Below are positions 1 through 5,851 of a DNA stretch of 6,503 nt, in pieces. The position numbers and the translations under genes are program-made. Location: the NCBI GenBank assembly GCA_934456295.1, contig CAKSHB010000070.1, positions 1 to 6,503 on the forward strand, written 5' to 3'. The notes under the pieces were generated by a model that did no database searches, was not told the origin of the DNA, and saw nothing but the letters and a program-made list of their open reading frames with translations. Every line of letters begins with the position of its first letter. The first letter of the stretch is position 1. This DNA is from an uncultured Clostridia bacterium. Its GTDB lineage: Bacteria > Bacillota > Clostridia > UBA1381 > UMGS1253.

Positions 1-1
1 T

Positions 2-193
2 ACATACTCGGATATATCTGAAAAATGGATTGATGAAAACACTGTAGAGGTTACAAACAACGGCGGTTTTGATACGGGCTACAGTGTGCTGAAATTTATT
101 TATAAGCCGAATAAGGCTCTGTCGGGCTTTAAGAAGATTTTCCTGAAAAAGGGCGAAACAAAAACGGTAAAATTTGAGGGGGATTTTATATAA
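2..193 (+). CDS. C-terminal fragment, probably the Fn3-like domain of a family 3 glycoside hydrolase (5' partial)
   Basis: An open frame enters from the left edge and gives 63 residues before a TAA at 191-193. The visible part reads VEVTNNGGFDTGYSVLKF, then KALSGFKKIFLKKGETKTVKF. The pattern of a V-x-V-x-N-x-G strand, a variable strand, and then 'L-x-GF-K-x-x-L-x-x-GE-x-x-x-V-x-F' is the usual C-terminal end of the fibronectin type III-like domain in family 3 glycoside hydrolases (beta-glucosidases and beta-xylosidases). The domain packs beside the catalytic domains and has no active-site residues of its own. The protein stops almost directly after the last beta strand, as is normal in that family. 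The catalytic part lies outside the window, so substrate and localisation cannot be judged. Some other glycosidases carry similar beta-sandwich ends, so the family call is likely but not certain. Confidence 0.65.
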   Translation, partial: TYSDISEKWIDENTVEVTNNGGFDTGYSVLKFIYKPNKALSGFKKIFLKKGETKTVKFEGDFI

Positions 194-220
194 GTATTTA
201 TCTGAAGAGGCAAATACGGC

Positions 221-265
221 AAAAAGGCAGACAGGCGGTAATTTGCACCGTTTGCCTGCTTTTTT
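221..265 (+). terminator. Rho-independent terminator after the glycosidase fragment
   Basis: A hairpin begins 27 bases after the stop codon. Its left arm (about 226-239, GGCAGACAGGCGGT) pairs with the right arm (247-260, ACCGTTTGCCTGCT) through GCAG/CTGC and CGGT/ACCG blocks. Two G-T wobbles and one or two mismatches lie along the stem, and the loop is 7 bases. A run of A precedes it and a run of T (260-265) follows, as in an intrinsic terminator. It separates the upstream gene from the T-box unit. Confidence 0.8.
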
Positions 266-366
266 GTTAAAAAGAGAATACCGCCGGATATGCCGGCAGA
301 TATTTCTTGCTTCTTGCAGTATGCATGAAAAATACACATGTTTTTTGCTTAGGGATACATTAATAC

Positions 367-395
367 TTGACAAGACGCAAAAAGCATGGTATAGT
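367..395 (+). promoter_or_regulatory. Sigma-A-type promoter of the T-box transcript
   Basis: A perfect -35 box TTGACA (367-372) and a -10 box TATAGT (390-395) are separated by exactly 17 bases. Transcription should start near 401-403, about 20 bases before stem I of the T-box. Such a strong promoter fits a unit controlled by attenuation after initiation. No operator-like repeat is visible around it. Confidence 0.85.
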
Positions 396-422
396 CAAAT
401 TATAAATTTAATAAAGTAAATG

Positions 423-700
423 CAGTGACAGGGACAAAGCGTTGTCCGGCGAAGCCGAGAGAGCTGTTGGTTGCTGAAAAACAGCCTTTGCCGCAATTTG
501 CGAACTCACCCTTGAGCAGTCAGCTGAAAGCCGTAATGGTTACGTAACGGTTATTAGGTGCGACCGGGTTTCTCACCGTTATTAACGAGAGGACATTGAT
601 GGATGTCCGATAAGCAGGCGTTTTTTTGTCTGCATGAGTGGTATCGCGCAAAGAGTATAGCTTTGTCATCTCCTGCATTGTGTTTGCAGGAGATTTTTTT
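423..700 (+). promoter_or_regulatory. T-box riboswitch, leucine specifier (CTC)
   Basis: The leader has all the main T-box parts in order. Stem I is closed by CAGTGAC (423-429) pairing with GTCAGCTG (519-526) around one bulged base. Inside it are a GGACAA/TTGTCC hairpin (432-447), the AGAGAG segment (458-463) and a distal hairpin GCTGTT/AACAGC (463-484). On its 3' side the specifier reads GAA-CTC-A, with CTC at 505-507, a leucine codon matching tRNA-Leu(GAG). Next come a stem II region (531-581, with AACGGT/ACCGTT pairing), a GGACAT/ATGTCC hairpin (591-608) and stem III (GCAGGC/GTCTGC, 614-633). The T-box sequence TGAGTGGTATCGCG (635-648) is a variant of AGGGTGGNACCGCG. Its TGGT (639-642) would pair with the ACCA end of an uncharged tRNA; discriminator A is usual for bacterial tRNA-Leu. 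The antiterminator can use GAG (636-638) with CTC (670-672) and CAAAG (649-653) with CTTTG (661-665), which excludes the terminator. The predicted effect is read-through into the next gene when tRNA-Leu is uncharged. Confidence 0.93.
668..700 (+). terminator. T-box regulated intrinsic terminator
   Basis: A perfect 9-base-pair stem, ATCTCCTGC (668-676) with GCAGGAGAT (686-694), encloses a 9-base loop and is followed by six T (695-700). Its left arm contains the CTC (670-672) that the antiterminator needs, so the two structures cannot form together. This is the off state of the leucine T-box. It lies 62 bases before the start codon of the regulated gene. Confidence 0.93.
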
Positions 701-762
701 GTGTCGGCTTTTATCTGATGAACGGGAGCCGCAAAAACAAGAACGGAAAGGAACGTAGTAAA

Positions 763-3285
763 ATGAAAATAGCGTTTTCAACATTAAGCTGTCCAAATTA
801 CAGCTGGCCGGATATTTTTTCGATGGCAAAGGATTTGGGATTTGACGGAATTGAAGTCCGCGAAATCAGAGAAGAAGTTGCAACATCACCGTTTTCGCCG
901 CAAAAGTGCGAAAAAACTGCCGAAAAAATGCGCGAAATGAAGCTTGAAATTCCGTGCCTTTCTACGGGCTGCTGTTTGAAATATGCCGACAGGCATGATG
1001 AAAATCTTGCCGAAATCAGACAGTATATTGATGTTGCGGGAAAGGTTGGGGCAAAATATATCAGAATACTGGCTGACCTTGATGCGGCGCCGGACGGAGA
1101 GGTTGATGACGCACGGATTGCTGAAACGGTGAAGGAGCTTACGGAGGACGCAGAGAAAAACGGAGTAATGCTTCTTATAGAAACAAACGGCGTATACGGC
1201 GACACAAAGAGGCTGTGCAATCTTTTGAACGACATAGCGAGCGACAGCGTGGGCGCATTGTGGGATGTACACCATCCGTACAGGTTTTTCGGCGAAAAGC
1301 CGGAGGAAACGCTGCAAAATCTCGGCGCATATATAAAGCATGTGCATGTAAAAGACTCTGTGATTAAAGACGGAGAAGTGCAGTATAAGATGATGGGCGA
1401 GGGAGATGTTCCGATTGATGAAATTATGTTCTCGCTTCGTTCAATAAATTATGAGGGATACATAACGCTTGAATGGGTTAAAAAGTGGGCGCCGGATTTG
1501 TGCGACGCAGGCATAGTATTTCCGCATTTTGTGAATTTCATGGAAAAGTATACCTCGCGCGTGAACTCACGCGGCAGACTTATTGATAACATGCGTGGAA
1601 CGGGAAAATATGTATGGCCGAAGGAGCAGCTTATCGATTTGACATTTCCGCAGGTGCTTGACAGAATGGTTGAAGAGTTTCCCGATCGGTATTGCTTCAG
1701 ATATACCACGCTTGACTATACGAGAACGTATTCACAGTTCCGCGATGATGTCGATACATTTGCGCGTTCGCTTATAGCCATGGGTGTAAGACCGGGCGAC
1801 CATGTTGCGATATGGGCGACAAATGTTCCGGCATGGTATCTGACATTCTGGGCAACGACGAAAATCGGTGCGGTGCTTGTTACGGTAAACACGGCGTATA
1901 AGATTTATGAGGCGGAGTATCTTTTAAGACAGTCTGATACGCATACTCTGGTTATGATTGACGGTTATAAGGATTCGGACTATGTTTCGATTATAAAGGA
2001 GCTGTGTCCCGAGCTTGAAACGCTTGAAGAAGGAAAGCAGCTTCATGCGAAAAGACTGCCGTTTCTGCGCAATGTAATTACGGTGGACTCAAAGCAGAAG
2101 GGCTGCTATACATGGGACGAGGCAATTGCGCGCGCAAAGGAGGCGCCTGTCGAGGAGGTGTACCGCCGTGCTGCCGCAATCGATAAGCATGATGTGTGCA
2201 ACATGCAGTACACATCGGGTACGACAGGATTTCCAAAGGGTGTAATGCTGACACATTACAATGTAGTAAATAATGGAAAGGCGATAGGCGACTGCATGGA
2301 TTTGTCAACGGCAGACCGCATGATGATACAGGTGCCGATGTTCCACTGCTTCGGAATGGTGCTCGCTATGACAGCTGCAATGACTCATGGAGTAACGATG
2401 TCGCCGATACCTGCATTTTCACCGCGCAGAGGGCTTGACTGCATAAACCGCGAAAAGATTACATGCTTCCATGGTGTGCCGACAATGTTTATTGCAATGC
2501 TTGGACATGAGAACTTTGACAAGACCGACTTTTCGCATATGCGTACAGGAATTATGGCAGGCTCTCCGTGCCCGATAAAGACAATGGAGGAAGTTGTAAG
2601 CAAAATGCATATGAGCGAAATATGCATAACGTACGGGCAGACAGAGGCATCACCGGCAACAACTATGAGCAAGACGACCGACTCGCTTGAAACACGCGTA
2701 AATACAGTTGGCGCGCCTATTTTCGGAGTTGAATGTAAGGTGGTTGACCCCGAAACATACGAAGAGCTTCCGGATAATGTGGACGGCGAATTTGTTGCAA
2801 GAGGCTACAACATAATGAAGGGGTATTATAAAATGCCTGCGGCAACGGCTGCAGCAATAGATAAGGACGGCTGGCTCCATTCGGGAGATTTGGCAAGAAG
2901 AACGCCCGAAGGGTATTTCAAAATTACGGGGCGTATAAAAGATATGATTATACGTGGCGGAGAAAACTTGTATCCGAAGGAGATTGAGGACTTTATATAT
3001 ACACATGAGCGCGTGAGCGATGTTCAGGTAATAGGCGTGCCGGATAAGCAGTACGGCGAGGAGGCTATGGCATGCGTTATTGTAAAAGAAGGTGAAACGC
3101 TCAGTGAAGAGGAATTGCGCGAGTATATGATGACAAACATGGCAAAGCATAAGGTGCCGAAATATATACGTTTTGTTGAGTCGTTCCCGATGAATGCGGC
3201 GGGCAAAATCCTCAAATATAAAATGCGTGAGGACGCAATCGAGTATCTCGGACTTCAAGACGCGAGCAAGATTGTGACGGCATAA
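763..3285 (+). CDS. Fusion protein: sugar-phosphate-isomerase-like TIM barrel plus ACSF2/YngI-type acyl-CoA synthetase
   Basis: The 840-residue protein has two complete parts. Residues 1 to about 262 form a xylose-isomerase-like TIM barrel (AP_endonuc_2 / sugar phosphate isomerase-epimerase superfamily). Likely metal ligands are in place: E140 (LLIETNG), D168 (LWDVHH), H195 (HVHVKD) and E237 (ITLEW). After a linker of about 25 residues, residues 290-840 form an adenylate-forming ligase. Its motifs are YTSGTTGFPKG (483-493, ATP phosphates), YGQTE (624-628), SGDL (707-710), the GRIKDMIIRGGENLYP hinge (723-738) and the catalytic lysine K815 in AAGKILK. The segment around MAGSPCPIKTMEEVV and the overall motif set resemble the medium-chain acyl-CoA synthetases ACSF2 and YngI. 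The expected reaction is acid + ATP + CoA to acyl-CoA + AMP + PPi in the cytosol; the acid is unknown. Start 763 is chosen because AAAGGAA (747-753) lies 9 bases upstream; an earlier in-frame ATG at 718 has no ribosome binding site. The gene stands alone behind the leucine T-box, with a terminator after it. Both domains look intact and no internal ribosome binding site was found before the ligase, so one polypeptide is expected. Confidence 0.9.
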   Translation: MKIAFSTLSCPNYSWPDIFSMAKDLGFDGIEVREIREEVATSPFSPQKCEKTAEKMREMKLEIPCLSTGCCLKYADRHDENLAEIRQYIDVAGKVGAKYIRILADLDAAPDGEVDDARIAETVKELTEDAEKNGVMLLIETNGVYGDTKRLCNLLNDIASDSVGALWDVHHPYRFFGEKPEETLQNLGAYIKHVHVKDSVIKDGEVQYKMMGEGDVPIDEIMFSLRSINYEGYITLEWVKKWAPDLCDAGIVFPHFVNFMEKYTSRVNSRGRLIDNMRGTGKYVWPKEQLIDLTFPQVLDRMVEEFPDRYCFRYTTLDYTRTYSQFRDDVDTFARSLIAMGVRPGDHVAIWATNVPAWYLTFWATTKIGAVLVTVNTAYKIYEAEYLLRQSDTHTLVMIDGYKDSDYVSIIKELCPELETLEEGKQLHAKRLPFLRNVITVDSKQKGCYTWDEAIARAKEAPVEEVYRRAAAIDKHDVCNMQYTSGTTGFPKGVMLTHYNVVNNGKAIGDCMDLSTADRMMIQVPMFHCFGMVLAMTAAMTHGVTMSPIPAFSPRRGLDCINREKITCFHGVPTMFIAMLGHENFDKTDFSHMRTGIMAGSPCPIKTMEEVVSKMHMSEICITYGQTEASPATTMSKTTDSLETRVNTVGAPIFGVECKVVDPETYEELPDNVDGEFVARGYNIMKGYYKMPAATAAAIDKDGWLHSGDLARRTPEGYFKITGRIKDMIIRGGENLYPKEIEDFIYTHERVSDVQVIGVPDKQYGEEAMACVIVKEGETLSEEELREYMMTNMAKHKVPKYIRFVESFPMNAAGKILKYKMREDAIEYLGLQDASKIVTA

Positions 3286-3291
3286 AATGAC

Positions 3292-3323
3292 AAAACTGCT
3301 TCGCTTTGGCGGAGCAGTTTTTT
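3292..3323 (+). terminator. Intrinsic terminator after the fusion gene, possibly bidirectional
   Basis: AAAACTGCTTCGC (3292-3304) pairs with GCGGAGCAGTTTT (from 3309) around a TTTG loop, with one G-T wobble, and runs into seven T (3317-3323). It begins 7 bases after the stop codon. The run of A before the left arm gives four T on the minus strand, so it may also stop transcripts of the convergent regulator gene, which has no clear terminator of its own. Confidence 0.88.
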
Positions 3324-3378
3324 ATGCGGTTTAAGTTTACAGTTTGCGATAAAAAATTTTTAATAAGATTTAATAACT

Positions 3379-3750
3379 CTATTTGGAAATTTTACGCTCG
3401 TCGGACTGTTTTTTGAGCAGATAATTATAATAGTCACGCAGTTCGCGCTTGTGATCCTCTGTGAGTCTGCTTATATCAAGAATGTTGTTTGTCTTGTATT
3501 CCGAACCGTCCTCCACGATGTTTGAGCGGCGTACGTCGGACACACCGAGCATATAGTCCGATGAAACTCTGAAAAACTTACATATCTCGACAAGGTTTAC
3601 ATAGTCGGGAACACGCTTGCCACTTTCCCAATAGCAGATACAAGCCCGCGTCACATTAAACAGATTTGCAATTTCCTGCTGTGTATATCCGCCGTCCGTA
3701 CGCAATGCTTTAAAACGCTCGGCGAATATGTCGTTGTTGATAGTATCCAT
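3379..3750 (-). CDS. XRE-family helix-turn-helix transcriptional regulator
   Basis: A 123-residue cytoplasmic DNA-binding protein. Residues about 9-69 form the Cro/C1-type helix-turn-helix domain: RFKALRTDGGYTQQEIANLF, then NVTRACICYWESGKRVPDYVNLVEICKFF in outline, ending in the typical SSDYMLGVSD. TQQEIANLF and the RACICYWESGKR recognition region are the hallmark parts. The tail (70-123) is charged and predicted helical (HKRELRDYYNYLLKK); it may serve for dimerisation, but no ligand-binding domain is seen. The start at 3750 is set by a strong GGAGGTG (3764-3758) 7 bases upstream; a longer reading from 3840 would begin inside the promoter. It is convergent with the fusion gene and divergent from the exporter gene, so its target may be its own promoter or the exporter's. 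The target is inference only. Confidence 0.88.
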   Translation of the reverse strand: MDTINNDIFAERFKALRTDGGYTQQEIANLFNVTRACICYWESGKRVPDYVNLVEICKFFRVSSDYMLGVSDVRRSNIVEDGSEYKTNNILDISRLTEDHKRELRDYYNYLLKKQSDERKISK

Positions 3751-3811
3751 AATTTTGCACCTCCGAATATTGCCAAATATGCATAACCGATATACTGTAA
3801 ATACATAACCA

Positions 3812-3840
3812 TATATAAGTATACAAAAATATAACGGCAA
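3812..3840 (-). promoter_or_regulatory. Likely promoter of the XRE regulator
   Basis: On the minus strand, TTGCCG (3840-3835) and TATATA (3817-3812) are spaced by 17 bases. The predicted start is near 3805, about 55 bases before the start codon. The region is very A/T rich, so other -10 choices are possible. A CATAACC direct repeat (3782-3788 and 3804-3810) sits at and just downstream of the predicted start. Confidence 0.55.
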
Positions 3841-3860
3841 GTGTAAATTTAAGAAAACTG

Positions 3861-3889
3861 TTGATTTTTAGTCTGTATTAATATATAAT
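3861..3889 (+). promoter_or_regulatory. Promoter of the small exporter gene (and possibly metK)
   Basis: A -35 box TTGATT (3861-3866) and a perfect -10 box TATAAT (3884-3889) are 17 bases apart. Transcription would begin near 3896, which rules out an in-frame ATG at 3893 and supports the start at 3935. The promoter is back to back with that of the divergent regulator. Confidence 0.75.
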
Positions 3890-3934
3890 ACTATGGTAGT
3901 CTGTCATAGATATAAAAAAAGAAAGAGGGATACG

Positions 3935-4432
3935 ATGACTGCGTTGGTTGAGTTTATAAAAAACAGTTTTTCCGCCGAGTGGGCGACTCTGTTTATTTCC
4001 ATGCTTCCGATAGTGGAGCTCAGAGGAGGAATACCCTTCGGGATTGCAATGGGGCTTGACTGGTATACGGCTATGTTTATCGGCGTTCTGGGAAACATGA
4101 TTCCGGTTCCGTTTATTATATGGTTTATACGCCCGATATTAAACTTTCTTCGCAGACGCAAGTGTTTTGCAAAGCTTGTGGCGTGGCAGGAAAGAAAGAT
4201 GAAGAAACATTCGGCGAGCGTTGCGAAATACAGTGCGCTGGGATTGTTTTTGTTTGTTGCGATACCGCTCCCGGGCACGGGCGCATGGACAGGCGCGATG
4301 GTTTCAGATTTTCTTGATATGAAAATGTCACATTCGCTTATTTCAATATGTGCAGGAGTGATTGTTGCGGCGGCTTTGGTTACGGTTGCGGCTATGGGTG
4401 TTGTGAGCGGGCTTGAGTGGCTCATAAAATAG
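3935..4432 (+). CDS. Small integral membrane protein, putative small multidrug exporter (Sm_multidrug_ex, COG2426 type)
   Basis: A 165-residue hydrophobic protein with about four membrane segments (roughly residues 14-40, 44-66, 99-122 and 134-160). Family signatures are PIVELRGGIPFG (25-36), GNMIPVPF (53-60) and IPLPGTGAWTG (110-120). A basic cytoplasmic-looking stretch lies between the second and third segments (RRRKCFAKLVAWQERKMKKH). These match the putative small multidrug export family (PF06695); the drug-export role of the family rests on weak evidence, so the substrate is unknown. The start at 3935 follows AGAGGGA (3924-3930) with a short 4-base gap and lies downstream of the expected transcription start. 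It is divergent from the XRE regulator and 79 bases ahead of metK, with no clear terminator between, so some read-through into metK is plausible. Confidence 0.85.
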   Translation: MTALVEFIKNSFSAEWATLFISMLPIVELRGGIPFGIAMGLDWYTAMFIGVLGNMIPVPFIIWFIRPILNFLRRRKCFAKLVAWQERKMKKHSASVAKYSALGLFLFVAIPLPGTGAWTGAMVSDFLDMKMSHSLISICAGVIVAAALVTVAAMGVVSGLEWLIK

Positions 4433-4469
4433 AAAAAATATAAAATTAAACATAAAACAGTGTTTTATA

Positions 4470-4490
4470 CGGCAAAAAATAATTTTGCCG
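4470..4490 (+). other. Hairpin in the metK 5' leader, function unknown
   Basis: CGGCAAAA (4470-4477) and TTTTGCCG (4483-4490) form a perfect 8-base-pair stem with a 5-base loop. It ends 4 bases before the AAGGA ribosome binding site of metK. No T run follows, so it is not a standard intrinsic terminator. It could affect translation or mRNA stability. Confidence 0.5.
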
Positions 4491-4511
4491 CAGGAAGGAT
4501 GGTTATAAAAA

Positions 4512-5690
4512 ATGAGCAGAAGATTGTTTACCTCCGAATCCGTTACGGAGGGGCATCCGGATAAAATATGCGACCTTATATCGGACGCAATTTTAGATGA
4601 CATTATTTCAAAGGACAAAAATGCGCGTGTTGCATGTGAAGTTACTGTTACAACGGGTCTTGTTATGGTTGTCGGAGAAATAAGCACAACGGCAGATTTT
4701 GATGTGCAGGAGATTGTGCGTTCAACCGTGAAAGAGGTTGGTTACGACAGAGCGAAATTCGGCTTTGACTGTGACACATGTGCGGTTATAACCGCACTGG
4801 ACAAGCAGTCGCCCGATATTGCGCTCGGTGTTGACAATGCGCTTGAAGTAAAGGATGGCGAGCTTGCGGAGGCAAACGGCGCCGGCGACCAGGGCATGAT
4901 GTTCGGCTATGCATGCAATGAAACGGAGCAGTATATGCCGATGCCGATATATCTTGCGCACAAAATGGCGCGCAGACTTACGCAGATACGCAAAGACGGT
5001 GTGCTCAGCTATCTGCGCCCCGACGGCAAAACGCAGGTTACGGTTGAGTATGACGGTGACAAACCCGTGCGTATTGACACGGTTGTAGTATCAAGCCAGC
5101 ATGACGCCGAGGTATCGCTCGACACAATCAGACGAGATATAATCGAGCATGTTATAAAGCCGACACTGCCGGCAGAGCTTGTTGATGAAAATACAAAGTA
5201 TTATATAAATCCGACGGGACGTTTTGTTGTCGGAGGACCTCAGGGCGATTCGGGTCATACGGGCAGAAAGATAATTGTTGACACATACGGCGGATATTCC
5301 AGACACGGCGGCGGCGCATTTTCGGGCAAAGACCCGACGAAGGTTGACAGAAGCGCTGCATATGCGGCAAGATATGTTGCAAAGAATATCGTTGCGGCAG
5401 GGCTTGCTGACAGATGCGAGCTTCAGATTGCATATGCAATCGGCGTTGCAAAGCCTGTGTCGGTAATGGTTGATACGTTTGGCAGTGCAAAAATTCCCGA
5501 GGAAAAAATTGCGCAGCTTGTGCATGGGCATTTTGACCTGCGTCCGAGCGCAATAATCGATACGCTTGATTTAAGGCGTCCGATTTACAAGCAGACGGCT
5601 GCATACGGTCATATGGGACGCGATGATGTGAGCCTTCCGTGGGAGAGAACGGATAAGGCGGATATTTTAAGAAAAGAAGCAGGGCTTTAA
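4512..5690 (+). CDS. metK: S-adenosylmethionine synthetase (methionine adenosyltransferase)
   Basis: This 392-residue cytosolic enzyme makes S-adenosylmethionine from methionine and ATP, releasing phosphate and pyrophosphate; it is normally a tetramer needing Mg2+ and K+. The length is typical. Visible signatures are FTSESVTEGHPDK (6-18, with the catalytic H15 and Mg-binding D17), GAGDQGMMFGYA (123-134, the first family signature), a K/ATP-binding region around GPQGDSGHTGRKIIVDTYGG (242-261), and the glycine-rich P-loop-like GGGAFSGKDPTKVDRSAAY (266-284, the second signature). The C-terminus is complete (YGHMGRDD, 365-372). The start at 4512 follows AAGGA (4495-4499) at a longish 12-base spacing, but the N-terminus MSRRLFTSESVTEGHPDK is exactly that of the family. 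A terminator follows the stop directly. No SAM riboswitch precedes it. Confidence 0.98.
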   Translation: MSRRLFTSESVTEGHPDKICDLISDAILDDIISKDKNARVACEVTVTTGLVMVVGEISTTADFDVQEIVRSTVKEVGYDRAKFGFDCDTCAVITALDKQSPDIALGVDNALEVKDGELAEANGAGDQGMMFGYACNETEQYMPMPIYLAHKMARRLTQIRKDGVLSYLRPDGKTQVTVEYDGDKPVRIDTVVVSSQHDAEVSLDTIRRDIIEHVIKPTLPAELVDENTKYYINPTGRFVVGGPQGDSGHTGRKIIVDTYGGYSRHGGGAFSGKDPTKVDRSAAYAARYVAKNIVAAGLADRCELQIAYAIGVAKPVSVMVDTFGSAKIPEEKIAQLVHGHFDLRPSAIIDTLDLRRPIYKQTAAYGHMGRDDVSLPWERTDKADILRKEAGL

Positions 5691-5693
5691 TAT

Positions 5694-5727
5694 AAAAAGC
5701 GCCGCGGCAAATGCCGGGGCGCTTTTT
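5694..5727 (+). terminator. Intrinsic terminator after metK
   Basis: AAAAAGCGCCGCGGCA (5694-5709) pairs with TGCCGGGGCGCTTTTT (5712-5727) with a single G-G mismatch and a 2-base core that opens to a small loop. It begins 3 bases after the metK stop. The stem is GC-rich and flanked by A and T runs, so it may work on both strands, but only a plus-strand gene is nearby. Confidence 0.92.
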
Positions 5728-5770
5728 GCGTGAGCGGCAGGGGCGGTATGCGGGCTTTATGCATGTATGC

Positions 5771-5799
5771 TTTACAAAAGAAAAAAACGGTGATAAAAT
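5771..5799 (+). promoter_or_regulatory. Likely promoter of ligA
   Basis: TTTACA (5771-5776) and TAAAAT (5794-5799) are separated by 17 bases, with expected transcription start near 5806. It lies between the metK terminator and the ligA start codon. A weaker alternative is TTGATT (5804-5809) with TAATAC (5825-5830), but its 15-base spacing is poor. Confidence 0.6.
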
Positions 5800-5851
5800 A
5801 TATTTGATTTGGTAAAAATAGGGGTAATACTTTAGAAAGGCAGATGTGAAT

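Noticed and set aside
283..297. Small GCCGG/CCGGC hairpin in the spacer before the T-box promoter
   Set aside because: Only five pairs with no T run or conserved neighbour. It may be chance; nothing else is visible in the 266-366 spacer.
174..419. Plus-strand open frame of 81 codons
   Set aside because: It begins inside the end of the glycosidase fragment, runs through a terminator hairpin and the T-box promoter, has no ribosome binding site and resembles no known protein.
621..627. Run of seven T that might be a terminator inside the T-box leader
   Set aside because: The T run is the loop of the stem III hairpin (614-633), not a tail after a hairpin, so it is better read as part of the riboswitch fold.
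718..762. Earlier in-frame ATG for the fusion protein, adding 15 residues
   Set aside because: No ribosome binding site precedes it, and the added residues (rich in K, N, R) do not fit the TIM-barrel start. ATG 763 has a good site and begins MKIAFSTLSC, a typical first beta strand.
554..829. Minus-strand open frame of 91 codons across the T-box
   Set aside because: It is antisense to the riboswitch and the start of the fusion gene, and its composition shows no recognisable family. The structured RNA explains the sequence.
1540..1640. Possible frameshift or misassembly joining two genes in the fusion protein
   Set aside because: The frame is continuous, codon use does not change, the linker has no stop codon in frame, and no ribosome binding site or promoter for a separate ligase gene is visible. 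A true fusion is more likely, though read support was not available.
2650..3258. Minus-strand open frame of 202 codons
   Set aside because: It is antisense to the conserved C-terminal ligase domain and has a Cys/His/Ile-rich composition without a known domain; it is a shadow frame.
3893..3934. Earlier in-frame ATG for the exporter protein
   Set aside because: It sits next to the TATAAT -10 box, upstream of the predicted transcription start, and has no ribosome binding site.
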